Shown here: positions 16,874 through 26,092 of the stretch, one piece after another
How the letters are laid out: each line of letters begins with the position of its first letter
How positions within the stretch are numbered: position 1 is the first letter of the stretch
Assembly: GCF_003992725.1 (NCBI RefSeq)
Contig: NZ_RZNF01000012.1
Span: forward strand, 1,302,501-1,366,500
Direction: 5' to 3'
From: Rhodomicrobium lacus
GTDB lineage: Bacteria > Pseudomonadota > Alphaproteobacteria > Rhizobiales > Rhodomicrobiaceae
DNA: 64,000 bases
Made by a program: the position numbers and the translations under genes
The notes under the pieces: generated by a model
What the model saw: the letters and a program-made list of their open reading frames with translations, nothing else
Databases searched by the model: none
What the model was told of the DNA's origin: nothing

Positions 16874-19216
16874 CTAGCGCCGTCCCTTGGCGCCCTTGCC
16901 TGACCTGAGCCGAGCTTTTTTACCGCCGGAGCTTTTCCTCCCGACCTTGGCGAGCGCAGCGGAAAACTTCCCGTCGCTCATCATGTCGAACCGCAGCGCG
17001 CCTGCTGCCGGGTTCGCCTCGACGAGTTTCACATCGACGCGGTCGCCAAGGCGGAAGCTCTCGCCCGTGCGCTCACCGACGATGGCATGCAGGTTCTCCA
17101 GGTGCTTGTAGTAGTCGCGACCGAGCGTCGCCATGGGCACGAAGCCGTCAGCTCCCGTGTCGAGCAGCTTCACGAACAGGCCAAAGCGCGTCACGCCCGA
17201 CACGCGCGCCTTGAACGTTTCGCCGACGCGTTCCGCCAGATGCATCGCGATGAGCCGGTCCACCGTCTCGCGCTCGGCCGACATGGCCTTGCGCTCGCTT
17301 TGCGAAATGTTCTCCGCGATGGCGTCGAGCTTCGTCTTCTCCGCGTCGGACAGGCCGCCCTCTCCCAGCCCGAAGGCGCTGACAAGCGCGCGATGCACGA
17401 CAAGGTCGGCATAGCGGCGGATGGGTGAGGTGAAATGCGCATAGCGGCGCAAGTTAAGGCCGAAATGGCCGATGTTGCCCGGCCGGTATTCGGCCTGCGC
17501 CTGCGAGCGCAGCACCACCTCGTTCAGGATCTCCTCGTGTTCCGTACCGATCGCCTTGTTCAGCACGCGATTGAATTGGCCGGGACGGTTGAAGGTCGTC
17601 TTGCCGGCGTTGACGCCGATGCTCGCGAGAAACTCGGAGAGCGCCACCAGCTTCTCCGATGAGGGCGCATCGTGGATACGGTAGATGAGCGGCGACTTCT
17701 TGGCCTCCAGCGCCTCGGCGGCGGCAACGTTCGCCTGGATCATGAACTCCTCGATGAGCCGGTGCGCCTCCAGCCGCTCGGGAATGATGACCTTCGACAC
17801 AAGCCCGCGCTCGTCGAGAACGATCTTGCGTTCCGGCAGATCGAGGTCGAGCGGCCCGCGACGATTGCGTGCTTCCTTCAGCACCTCGTATACAGCCCAG
17901 AGCGGCTTCAGGATCGGCTCAAGCAGCGGCCCGGTCTTGGCGTTAGGGCTGCCGTCTATGGCCGCCTGCGCCTCCTGATACGACAGCTTGGCCGCAGAGC
18001 GCATCATGGCGCGGGAAAAACGCTGTCCGGTCTTCTTGCCGTCGCGGTCGAACACCATCCGCACGGCGAGGCACGGCCGAAGCTCGTTTTCGCGCAGCGA
18101 GCAAAGCCCGTTCGAGAGCTTCTCCGGCAGCATCGGCACGACACGGTCGGGGAAATAGACTGAATTGCCGCGCAGCAGCGCTTCTTCGTCGAGCGCCGAG
18201 CCGGAGCGCACGTAAAAGGAGACGTCCGCGATGGCGACGATGACGACCGAGCCGCCCTCGTTGGCGGGATCGGTGTCGGGCGCGGCCCAAACCGCGTCGT
18301 CATGGTCTTTCGCGTCCGAAGGATCGATGGTGATGAGCGGCACGCGCGTCAGGTCTTCGCGGTGCGACATCGTCGCTCCCGGCAGACGCTCAAGCTCGGC
18401 CAGCACATCCTCGCCGAACACATCGCGCAGCCCGTGATTGTGGATCGCGATGAGGCTTACGGCCTTCTCGGCCTTGGGATGGCCGATGCGCTCTGTGATG
18501 CGCGCGGACGGACGATTTGTGCGCGAGTCCCGCAGCGTCTCGAAGCGGACGAGCTCGCCGTCCTCGGCGCCGTCCATCTCGCCATCGGCGACCGGCCACT
18601 CCTTCAAATCCTTCTTGTCGATGGACTCGACCACGAAGCCGCGACCGGACTTGCGCAAGATGCCGAGCTGGCGCGCGCGTTCGCGCGGCAAGCGCTTGAT
18701 GGGAGATGCGATGTAGGCGAAGCCGCCGGACTCTTCGGGCGCTTCCCCGCCATCGCCGTCCGCATCGGCTCCGCGCCCGGCTTCCCTGATGCGCGCCAGA
18801 ACGTGATCGCCGACGCCGATGGCGGGGCCTTCGTATCGGCGCGTGATGTTGAGGAGAATGCGAGGCGGCGCGCCGTCTTCATCCGCGTTCCAGTTCAGCG
18901 GCGCGCAAACGAGATCGCCTTCGCGATCCTGCGTCTTGACCACGATAACGGCGACGTTCGCCAGGGCCTCTTTCTTCACCACGCGGCGCGTGTCCGCGAT
19001 GAGGCCGTCCGCCGCGAGTTCTTTCAGGATGCGTTTGAGTTCGATGCGATCCGAGCCCTTGATATCGAAGGCTCTGGCGATTTCGCGGCGGCCAATATTG
19101 CCGGTCGAGGAACGAATGAATTTGAGAATATCGTCTTTGGTCGGTGTCTTCGAGCGCACCACATCGGTGCGCTTCTCTTTCAGTTTCATGGTGTCTTTCT
19201 GACGAGGCGGGCTCAT
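16874..19216 (-). CDS. rnr: Ribonuclease R (RNB exoribonuclease)
   Basis: A 780-residue 3'-5' exoribonuclease. An N-terminal helical/winged-helix region (TKDDILKFIRSSTGNIGRREIARAF region) precedes cold-shock-like domains, the RNB catalytic core with ITIDPSDAKDHDDAVWA carrying the metal-binding aspartates, and a C-terminal S1 domain (SGVTRFGLFVKLLDTGADGF) with a basic tail KKARLRSGKGAKGRR. It degrades structured RNA and takes part in RNA quality control. The ATG at 19216 overlaps the topA stop (ATGA); the longer frame to 19594 is inside topA. Confidence 0.95.
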   Translation of the reverse strand: MSPPRQKDTMKLKEKRTDVVRSKTPTKDDILKFIRSSTGNIGRREIARAFDIKGSDRIELKRILKELAADGLIADTRRVVKKEALANVAVIVVKTQDREGDLVCAPLNWNADEDGAPPRILLNITRRYEGPAIGVGDHVLARIREAGRGADADGDGGEAPEESGGFAYIASPIKRLPRERARQLGILRKSGRGFVVESIDKKDLKEWPVADGEMDGAEDGELVRFETLRDSRTNRPSARITERIGHPKAEKAVSLIAIHNHGLRDVFGEDVLAELERLPGATMSHREDLTRVPLITIDPSDAKDHDDAVWAAPDTDPANEGGSVVIVAIADVSFYVRSGSALDEEALLRGNSVYFPDRVVPMLPEKLSNGLCSLRENELRPCLAVRMVFDRDGKKTGQRFSRAMMRSAAKLSYQEAQAAIDGSPNAKTGPLLEPILKPLWAVYEVLKEARNRRGPLDLDLPERKIVLDERGLVSKVIIPERLEAHRLIEEFMIQANVAAAEALEAKKSPLIYRIHDAPSSEKLVALSEFLASIGVNAGKTTFNRPGQFNRVLNKAIGTEHEEILNEVVLRSQAQAEYRPGNIGHFGLNLRRYAHFTSPIRRYADLVVHRALVSAFGLGEGGLSDAEKTKLDAIAENISQSERKAMSAERETVDRLIAMHLAERVGETFKARVSGVTRFGLFVKLLDTGADGFVPMATLGRDYYKHLENLHAIVGERTGESFRLGDRVDVKLVEANPAAGALRFDMMSDGKFSAALAKVGRKSSGGKKARLRSGKGAKGRR

Positions 19217-22011
19217 GTCGTCCCGCCCGCCGCTCTGGGTGTTGCCTTCTTCGCCACAGCTTTCGCTTTCGGCTTCGTGTCGGCCTCGGTGGTCTTGGCC
19301 GCCTTCTCCTTCGCGGAGCTTTTCGTCTTGCCGTTGGCGGCGGTCTTTTTCGCTGCGGCGGCCTTGGCCTTCTTCGGCGCTTCCGCCTCTTCGCCCGCAT
19401 CGGTGGCCTTGGCCTTTACGGACTTCTTTTCTTTCGCGGGCGCATCCTTGGCCTTGGCGGATTTCGCCGTCTTGCCGCGCCCTTTCTTCGTATCGCCCGC
19501 TTCGATGCGCGCCGCGATCAGCCGCACCGCCTCTTCGACGGTCACATCCTGCGGTTCGGTTCCCTTGGGGATCGTGGCGTTGACCTTGCCCCACTTTATA
19601 TAGGGACCGAAGCGGCCGGCGAGAACTTCCATCTTGCCGCCCTTTTCAGGGTGCTCGCCCAAAACCTTGATCGGCTCGGTTTTCGGGGCGCGGCCCTTGC
19701 CGCCGGAGCCGCCTTCCGCGATCACGGTCACGGCGCGGTTGAGGCCGATGGTGAAGACCTCCTCCGCATCGATCTTCACATATTTCCCGTCGTGCTCGAC
19801 ATAGGGACCGTAGCGCCCGAAGCCCGCTGAAATCTGCTTCTGCGTCTCGGGATGCAGCCCCACGGCACGCGGCAACGCGAGGAGCTTCAGCGCGAGTTCG
19901 AGGTTCACCTCGGCCCCCTTCAGCCCCGACGGAATGGACGCGCGTTTCGGCTTCTCGCCGTCGCCGCCCTCGCCAAGCTGGATATACGGGCCAAAACGTC
20001 CGTTCTTGAGGCAAATGGCAAGCCCCGTCTCGGGATCGTTGCCCAGCACCGTGTCGCCCGCTGGCGCGGCGCCGTCGCCATTGCCGTTTTCGCCGGTCTT
20101 GAGCTGGCGCGTGTAGCGGCATTCGGGATAGTTCGAACAACCGACAAACGCACCGAACCTGCCGACCTTCAGCGACAATTGCCCCTGATTGCAGAGCGGG
20201 CAGAGACGCGGATCGCCGCCGTCTTCCTTCGCGGGGAAGATATGCGGGCCGAGCAGTTCGTTCAGCGCATCGAGCACCTGCGCCACGCGCAGATCCTTGA
20301 TGTCCGTCACCGCACCGATGAAGTCCTGCCAGAATTCGCGCAGCAGCGCCTTCCAGTCGAGCTTGCCATCGGATATCTGGTCGAGCCGGTCTTCGAGATA
20401 GGCCGTGAAGTCGTATTCGACGTAACGCTTGAAGAACGCTTCGAGGAACGTGGTGACGAGCCGTCCCTTGTCTTCGGGGACGAGCCGTTTCTTGTCGAGC
20501 TTCACATATTCGCGCTCGCGGAGCACGGCCATCGTGCTCGCATAGGTCGACGGGCGTCCAATGCCGAGACGCTCCATCTCGCGGATAAGCGTCGCCTCGG
20601 TATAGCGCGGCGGCGGCTCGGTGAAATGCTGTGCGGCGGTGACGCCAGAATCCTTCAGCGCCTCGCCCTGCTTCAGCGCGGGCAGGCGAGCGGAGTCCTC
20701 GTCGTCGGTGTCGTCGCGGCCTTCTTCATAAAGCCTCATGAAGCCGTCGAACTTCACCACGGACCCGGTCGCACGCACCCCATAGGGCACGCCGTCCTTG
20801 CCGGGCACGGAGATTTCCGCCGTTGTGCGCTCGATGTCGGCGCTCGCCATCTGGCTTGCAACCGCGCGCTGCCATATCAGCTTGTAGAGCCGCGCCTCTT
20901 CAGCCGAGAGACCGCGAAGCTTGTCCGGGTGACGGCGGAAGTCGGTCGGGCGGATCGCTTCGTGCGCTTCCTGCGCGTTCTTCGCCTTGGTCTTGTAGAT
21001 GCGCGGCGCGTTCGGCACATAACGCGGGCCGAACTGGCTTTCGATCTGGCCGCGAGCCTGTGCGATGGCTTCCGGCACGATCTGCACGCCGTCCGTTCTC
21101 ATATAAGTAATGAGACCGACCGTCTCGCCGCCGATGTCGATGCCCTCGTAAAGCTTCTGCGCGATCTGCATCGTCTGGCGCGGCGAAAGACCGAGCTTGC
21201 GCGACGCTTCCTGTTGCAGTGACGAGGTGGTGAAAGGCGGCGCGGGATTGCGCTTGTGGTCCTTCGCCTCGATGCTGTCGACGCGGTAGGATTGCCCCGT
21301 GATCGCATCGCGATAGGCGTGCGCGGTCGTCTCGTCCGGGATGTCGAACTTGTCGAGCTTCTTGCCGTCACGAGCGACGAGGCGCGCGGTGAACGCGTCG
21401 CCGCCGCCGTTCTTGAGCGCCGCTTCGACCGTCCAGTATTCGCGCGTGCGGAACGCCTCGATTTCGGCTTCGCGGTCGACAACGAGACGCAACGCCACGG
21501 ACTGCACGCGGCCCGCCGAGCGCGCGCCCGGCAGTTTGCGCCACAGCACCGGCGAGAGCGTGAAACCGACGAGATAGTCGAGAGCGCGGCGCGCCAGATA
21601 GGCATCGACCAGCGGCTCGTCGATCTTGCGCGGGTTCTTCATCGCGGTGAGGATCGCATCCTTCGTCACGGCATTGAACGCGACGCGCTCCACGGACACG
21701 CCGTTCAGCGCGCGCTTCTGCTCCAGAATTTTCAGCAGGTGCCAGGAGATGGCCTCGCCTTCGCGATCCGGGTCAGTCGCGAGAATGAGGCGATCCGCGC
21801 CCTTTACGGCCTTGGCGATCTCGTTGACGATCCGGCTGGAGTCGGCCTCCACCTCCCACGTCATTTCAAAGTCGTTATCCGGCAGAACGGAGCCGTCCTT
21901 CGCGGGCAGGTCTCGCACATGGCCGTACGATGCGATGACCTTGTAATCGGCCCCCAGATACTTGTTGATAGTTTTCGCCTTCGCGGCGCTTTCGACGATA
22001 ACGATGTTCAT
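19213..22011 (-). CDS. topA: DNA topoisomerase I
   Basis: A 932-residue type IA topoisomerase. The TOPRIM domain starts IVIVESAAKAKTI and includes LATDPDREGEAISWH; the active-site Tyr303 is in GLITYMRTDG. A C-terminal zinc finger CPLCNQGQLSLKVGRFG..C..YPEC is followed by Topo_C repeats (GRFGPYIQLG, GRYGPYVEHDG, GRFGPYIKWG) and a Lys/Ala-rich tail that helps DNA binding. It relaxes negative supercoils. It is coupled to rnr downstream; dprA, often upstream in this class, is absent. Confidence 0.97.
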   Translation of the reverse strand: MNIVIVESAAKAKTINKYLGADYKVIASYGHVRDLPAKDGSVLPDNDFEMTWEVEADSSRIVNEIAKAVKGADRLILATDPDREGEAISWHLLKILEQKRALNGVSVERVAFNAVTKDAILTAMKNPRKIDEPLVDAYLARRALDYLVGFTLSPVLWRKLPGARSAGRVQSVALRLVVDREAEIEAFRTREYWTVEAALKNGGGDAFTARLVARDGKKLDKFDIPDETTAHAYRDAITGQSYRVDSIEAKDHKRNPAPPFTTSSLQQEASRKLGLSPRQTMQIAQKLYEGIDIGGETVGLITYMRTDGVQIVPEAIAQARGQIESQFGPRYVPNAPRIYKTKAKNAQEAHEAIRPTDFRRHPDKLRGLSAEEARLYKLIWQRAVASQMASADIERTTAEISVPGKDGVPYGVRATGSVVKFDGFMRLYEEGRDDTDDEDSARLPALKQGEALKDSGVTAAQHFTEPPPRYTEATLIREMERLGIGRPSTYASTMAVLREREYVKLDKKRLVPEDKGRLVTTFLEAFFKRYVEYDFTAYLEDRLDQISDGKLDWKALLREFWQDFIGAVTDIKDLRVAQVLDALNELLGPHIFPAKEDGGDPRLCPLCNQGQLSLKVGRFGAFVGCSNYPECRYTRQLKTGENGNGDGAAPAGDTVLGNDPETGLAICLKNGRFGPYIQLGEGGDGEKPKRASIPSGLKGAEVNLELALKLLALPRAVGLHPETQKQISAGFGRYGPYVEHDGKYVKIDAEEVFTIGLNRAVTVIAEGGSGGKGRAPKTEPIKVLGEHPEKGGKMEVLAGRFGPYIKWGKVNATIPKGTEPQDVTVEEAVRLIAARIEAGDTKKGRGKTAKSAKAKDAPAKEKKSVKAKATDAGEEAEAPKKAKAAAAKKTAANGKTKSSAKEKAAKTTEADTKPKAKAVAKKATPRAAGGTT

Positions 22012-22290
22012 TGAGATACGATCTTGTTCGTGAGGCCGTGGCCTGGAGGGCTATCAGGTCGGCGGGGAGAATCGATCCTTCAAGAGTAGAACAGCTGCAC
22101 CATAACGGCGCACCCTGATCCCTTCCGCCTGACAATCACGCCTGCCCGAGAGTTTTTCCTCGCCCTAACTGGCCGCGATGTCTTGCTTTTTGCCGGTTTC
22201 GACTAGAGAGGACATTCCCTGCAAATGTGTGCTTTTCCGAAACCCTTCCCTTGGTCAGTCGTTTCCATTGCCTTCTCCAGGATTCGGATA

Positions 22291-22333
22291 TCAGGCTTGT
22301 AATGCGCAACCGCGCCCGATAAATCAAGCCTGA
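22291..22333. repeat. Inverted repeat in the topA-Uma2 gap
   Basis: The 453-nt interval 22012-22464 has no supported gene. It contains a perfect 9-bp inverted repeat, TCAGGCTTG (22291-22299) and CAAGCCTGA (22325-22333), separated by 25 nt. It lacks a T tract and is not placed like a terminator for either neighbour. Its role is unknown. Confidence 0.35.
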
Positions 22334-22464
22334 AGCGTTCAGAGGTCGGACACACGGACGGCCAACCGGGGCAAAACCTGTATGAAAACAGATACAGCGC
22401 AGCCTCCCCATGGCGCAGATCGGCCGCCATTGGCGACGATAGGCAAATGCGATATCATGACGCC

Positions 22465-23067
22465 ATGACCATAAGAGCTTTACCGAAAGAGCCGCGAGAT
22501 CGAACGACCCGGGCAGCAGAGGGAATGCCACGGCGGCGCTTCACGCTCGACGAACTGGAGAAGATGACGGCCGCAGGCATCCTCGACGAGGATGAACGCA
22601 TCGAGCTGATCGGTGGAGATGTCGTGCCGATGACCCCGAAGGGGAACCACCACGAGGTTTTGAAAGCCGCCCTGAACTGGCATTGGGCGCGGCGTACGCC
22701 GGATCATCTCCGTTTCGTCCCGGAGACCACCTTGCGGCTCGCGCACGACACCTATCTCGAACCCGACTTCGTGTTCTTCGACAAGGAAACCGGCGTTTCG
22801 GGCCTGAATGCTGAAACGGCGCATCTCGTCGTGGAGATTGCGGATTCGAGCTACGCCTACGACATCGGGCGGAAGGCGGCGCTTTATGCCGCTTTCGGTA
22901 TCCCGGAACTCTGGGTCATCCACGCGGTCAGGCTCGAAACGCGCGTCCATCGGAAGCCTTCTCCCGCAGGCTATCAGGCGACGAACGACCTTTCGGCCGA
23001 TCGCCGTCTTGTCCCGGCTTTCTGCGAGCATCTCGCGGTCACGCTCGGCGAACTCGACCTGCGATAA
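22465..23067 (+). CDS. Uma2 family (DUF820) PD-(D/E)XK endonuclease-like protein
   Basis: About 200 residues of the Uma2/DUF820 family, a restriction-endonuclease-like fold common in cyanobacteria and scattered in proteobacteria. Seen: RRFTLDELEKMTAAGIL, ERIELIGGDVV, the acidic site EPDFVFF, LVVEIADSS and DIGRKAALYAAFGIPELW, which hold the expected catalytic Asp, Glu and Lys. Biological role unknown. The ATG at 22465 is preferred to 22447, though no clear ribosome site separates them. Such genes are often moved horizontally, but base composition here resembles its neighbours. Confidence 0.85.
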   Translation: MTIRALPKEPRDRTTRAAEGMPRRRFTLDELEKMTAAGILDEDERIELIGGDVVPMTPKGNHHEVLKAALNWHWARRTPDHLRFVPETTLRLAHDTYLEPDFVFFDKETGVSGLNAETAHLVVEIADSSYAYDIGRKAALYAAFGIPELWVIHAVRLETRVHRKPSPAGYQATNDLSADRRLVPAFCEHLAVTLGELDLR

Positions 23068-23082
23068 AGCTTTTGCGCGCAA

Positions 23083-24339
23083 TCAAACAAGCGCTGCGGC
23101 TTCCTCGATAGCGGCATAAACCGCGTCCAGTTCGTTCGGCGTCGTACAATAGGGCGGCATGATGTAGACCGTGTTGCCGAGCGGACGCAGCAAAAGCCCT
23201 CGCGACAGAAAGAAATCCATCAGCTTCGGCGCGATGCCTGCGAGATAGCCGGCGTCCTTCACGCGAAGGTCCATCGCCGCGATAGTGCCGAGGCTGCGCG
23301 CGTCGGTGAAGCCGCGATGCCCAGCGAGCCGCGCCACGCGTTCTGCCTGCGCTGCAACGAGGCCCGCGATCCGATCCCGCACAGGCTCATCGCGCCAGAC
23401 GCGAAGATTTGCGGCAGCGGCGGCGCAGGCAATCGGGTTTGCCGTGAACGAACTCGAATGGAAGAACATGCGCGCACGATCCGGCGAATAATGAGCCTCG
23501 AAGATCTCTTGCGTCGCGAGCGTCACCGCGAGCGGGATCACGCCGCCGGTCAGCCCCTTCGCGAGGCACATGATGTCGGGCGCGATGCCCGCCTGCTCGC
23601 AAGCGAACAGCGTCCCGGTGCGGCCGAAGCCCGTCATCACCTCGTCCGCTATGAAAAGGACGCCGCGCCGTCGCGCGATATGGTGAAGCTCGCGCAACGC
23701 GTCAGGCGTATAAAAGAGCATGCCGCCAGAGCCGAGGATTAGCGGCTCCACGATGATCGCGGCGGGCGGATCGCGGCGACACGCAGCCTCGAACGCGTCG
23801 AACGCCACTTGCTCCCGGCCCGGCGCGGGGTAGGGTATGCGCTCGACTTCGAACAGCAGCGGCCCGTACGGATCGTTGAAAACGCCGCGCGCTCCGACCG
23901 ACATGCACCCGATGGTGTCGCCGTGATAGGCGTGCTCCAGCGCCACGATGCGGGTGCGCTTTTCTCCGCGATGGACGAAATAGCCGAGCCCCATCTTCAG
24001 CGCCACTTCCACCGAGGTCGAGCCGCTGTCCGAGAAGAAGACGCGTTCGAGCCCCTCCGGCGCAATCTCGACGAGCCCGCGCGCCACTTCCTCCGCCGGT
24101 TCATGCGTGAAACCCGCGAAAATGAGCTGATCCAGCAAGCCCGCCTGCGCGCGGATCGCCTCCGCGATGGGCGGGTGATTATGCCCGTGCGTGATGACCC
24201 ACCACGACGCGATGCCGTCATAGATGCGGCGACCGTCGGCAGCCTCAAGCCAGGCGCCTTCGCTGCGCGCGATCTTCGTCATGACAGGCTGGAGCGCGTG
24301 CTGCGTGAAGGGGTGCCAGATCGGCGATTGCGATGTCAT
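23083..24339 (-). CDS. bioA: Adenosylmethionine-8-amino-7-oxononanoate aminotransferase
   Basis: A 418-residue class III aminotransferase that makes 7,8-diaminopelargonate from KAPA with SAM as amino donor in biotin synthesis. The start IWHPFTQHALQP is characteristic, as are GIASWWVITHGHNHP, SDSGSTSVEVALKM, HAYHGDT and the PLP lysine in CLAKGLTGG. No other bio gene is adjacent. It follows holA on the same strand after about 50 nt. SAM use links it loosely to metK in this window. Confidence 0.93.
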   Translation of the reverse strand: MTSQSPIWHPFTQHALQPVMTKIARSEGAWLEAADGRRIYDGIASWWVITHGHNHPPIAEAIRAQAGLLDQLIFAGFTHEPAEEVARGLVEIAPEGLERVFFSDSGSTSVEVALKMGLGYFVHRGEKRTRIVALEHAYHGDTIGCMSVGARGVFNDPYGPLLFEVERIPYPAPGREQVAFDAFEAACRRDPPAAIIVEPLILGSGGMLFYTPDALRELHHIARRRGVLFIADEVMTGFGRTGTLFACEQAGIAPDIMCLAKGLTGGVIPLAVTLATQEIFEAHYSPDRARMFFHSSSFTANPIACAAAAANLRVWRDEPVRDRIAGLVAAQAERVARLAGHRGFTDARSLGTIAAMDLRVKDAGYLAGIAPKLMDFFLSRGLLLRPLGNTVYIMPPYCTTPNELDAVYAAIEEAAALV

Positions 24340-24387
24340 GTCATTGCTCCTTGCGGGCGCGAACGCTTGAGCCTCACGCCCTTCCGG

Positions 24388-25422
24388 CTATCGGCGGCTC
24401 GCCGCGCGTGCTTCTTTCGCGACGGTGAGCAGAAAGCGCGCGGCGATATCCTCGGCAAGCGCGGGCTTGAGGCGCGTGTCGCGCAACGCGCCATTAAGAT
24501 CGCCCAGCCGCGCCGCCAAGGCCGGGACCGTCCATTTGCGGATCTGTGCCGCGAGAGCGTCCTGCTGTTTGTAATACACCGGCGGCCGCAGTTCCTTGAT
24601 GGCCTGCATCGGCGATGCCCCCGCATCTACAGCAACGCGCAGCGCATGAAGACGAAGCAGGCTCGACCCGAGCACTACGAAGACCGGCGAGACGTTCGAC
24701 TCTACCGCCATGTAGCGCTCGAACGCGAGGATCGCCTTGCGGCCGTCGCCGTCGAGCGCCGCGTCCACGATGTCGGACAGGTCCGCAGTTTGCTGATCGT
24801 TCAGGCACTCTTCCACCTGCGCCGCGGTGATGCGGCGGTCATCTCCCGCATAGGTGATGAGCTTCGCGGTTTCCGAGCGCGCCAGCAGCGCCGAAAAATC
24901 GCAACGCGCAGCCACGAGCGCCGCCGCTTCTCCATCGATCTCGTAACCGGCTTCGGCGGCCTGATGGCGGATCGCCGCGACGACGCTGTCGGGGTCTTCG
25001 CCATAACATCCGATCGCCGCGAGATGCGCGGCTGCCTCGAAGCTCTGCGCGAGCTTGTGGCTTTTCTTCATGTCCGGCGCTTGCGCGATCAGGAAGGCGC
25101 CATCGAAAGGGCGCGCGATAGCGTCCGCCAGGATCGCCTGCGCCTTTACCGGCAGCGACGTCAGCCAGACGATGCGCGTTCCCCCGAAAAGCGAATGCGT
25201 CGTCAATTCCACGATGACGCGGTCGGGATCGGCGGCAAGATCGGTGTCGTGCAGGCGGGCGAGTTCAGCGTCCGGGCCTAGCCTCTTCAGGAGGACGCGG
25301 CTCAGGGCATCCGCGCGGGCGGCGATTTGCAACGCGTCCGAGCCATAGAACAGAAAACCGCGAACCGCAGGCTGCGGTGCGGCGAGGAACCTGTCCAGCG
25401 ATGAGGCGCCTGGCGCGACCAT
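24388..25422 (-). CDS. holA: DNA polymerase III delta subunit
   Basis: A 344-residue clamp-loader delta subunit. The N-terminus RGFLFYGSDALQIAARADAL is the degenerate nucleotide-binding fold typical of HolA, followed by SLFGGTRIVWLTSL and a helical collar domain near the C-terminus. It opens the beta clamp during loading. It belongs to the conserved leuS-lptE-holA string of alphaproteobacteria, here about 100 nt after lptE. Confidence 0.92.
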   Translation of the reverse strand: MVAPGASSLDRFLAAPQPAVRGFLFYGSDALQIAARADALSRVLLKRLGPDAELARLHDTDLAADPDRVIVELTTHSLFGGTRIVWLTSLPVKAQAILADAIARPFDGAFLIAQAPDMKKSHKLAQSFEAAAHLAAIGCYGEDPDSVVAAIRHQAAEAGYEIDGEAAALVAARCDFSALLARSETAKLITYAGDDRRITAAQVEECLNDQQTADLSDIVDAALDGDGRKAILAFERYMAVESNVSPVFVVLGSSLLRLHALRVAVDAGASPMQAIKELRPPVYYKQQDALAAQIRKWTVPALAARLGDLNGALRDTRLKPALAEDIAARFLLTVAKEARAASRR

Positions 25423-25525
25423 GGAAAACTTCTGGCCCGGTTAGGTTCGAGCTTCAGTCACCCGAATTTCTGCGAGCGACGACAGTCGGTCAACCCGGTC
25501 GGGATGAACAGTGTCGATGCTCTGG

Positions 25526-26092
25526 CTACGCGTCGCGCGAGAGATAAGCGGCGAGGCGCGTTTTCAACGTGTCAGCGAGCGTGCGGGCCGCGCGGTCCTG
25601 CGCGTTGAGCGCGGCGCGGGTGTCGCCGTAGATGGAACCCGCATTGCCGGTCGAACCCGCAAGGTCGTAGGCTGCTTCGGACGTGCTCGCGCCCTTGAAC
25701 ACGGTTTCATTGTCCGAGAGGCGAACGAGGCGGAACTCCGCGTCAAGCTGCAGGATGCGGCCCGTCGGGTTGCCCGCCTGCGTGACGAGGGTGTTTCGAT
25801 AGCTTTCGCGCAACGCGATGTCGAGCCGATAGACGGGAGCAAGTGTGCCACCCCCGCCCGTGGTGCCGAAAAGAAGCTCGTTGCGCAGCTTCTGGCCGGT
25901 GCGGCTCGGAATCGTGGCGATTTCGACGCGCTTCATCGCCTCTACGAGAGACTGTCCGCCGGCCGTCGGAGTGCCGTACAGCGGATGAAATCCGCAGCCG
26001 GCCGAACCGAAAGCGAGGAAACCTGCGATCACGGCAAGTCCTGCCCCCCTGCGAAGCCGCTTGCCGCTTTTCGAGATTTCAAGCCACGACAT
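25526..26092 (-). CDS. lptE: LPS assembly lipoprotein LptE
   Basis: A 188-residue outer-membrane lipoprotein. The N-terminus has a basic region (SGKRLRRG), a hydrophobic core and a lipobox-like FGSAGC, followed by GFHPLYG, the usual LptE start of the mature protein. It partners LptD in placing lipopolysaccharide at the cell surface. Its start overlaps the leuS 3' end by 14 bp, so the two are translated together. The rest of the sequence is poorly conserved in this family; context strengthens the call. Confidence 0.9.
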   Translation of the reverse strand: MSWLEISKSGKRLRRGAGLAVIAGFLAFGSAGCGFHPLYGTPTAGGQSLVEAMKRVEIATIPSRTGQKLRNELLFGTTGGGGTLAPVYRLDIALRESYRNTLVTQAGNPTGRILQLDAEFRLVRLSDNETVFKGASTSEAAYDLAGSTGNAGSIYGDTRAALNAQDRAARTLADTLKTRLAAYLSRDA

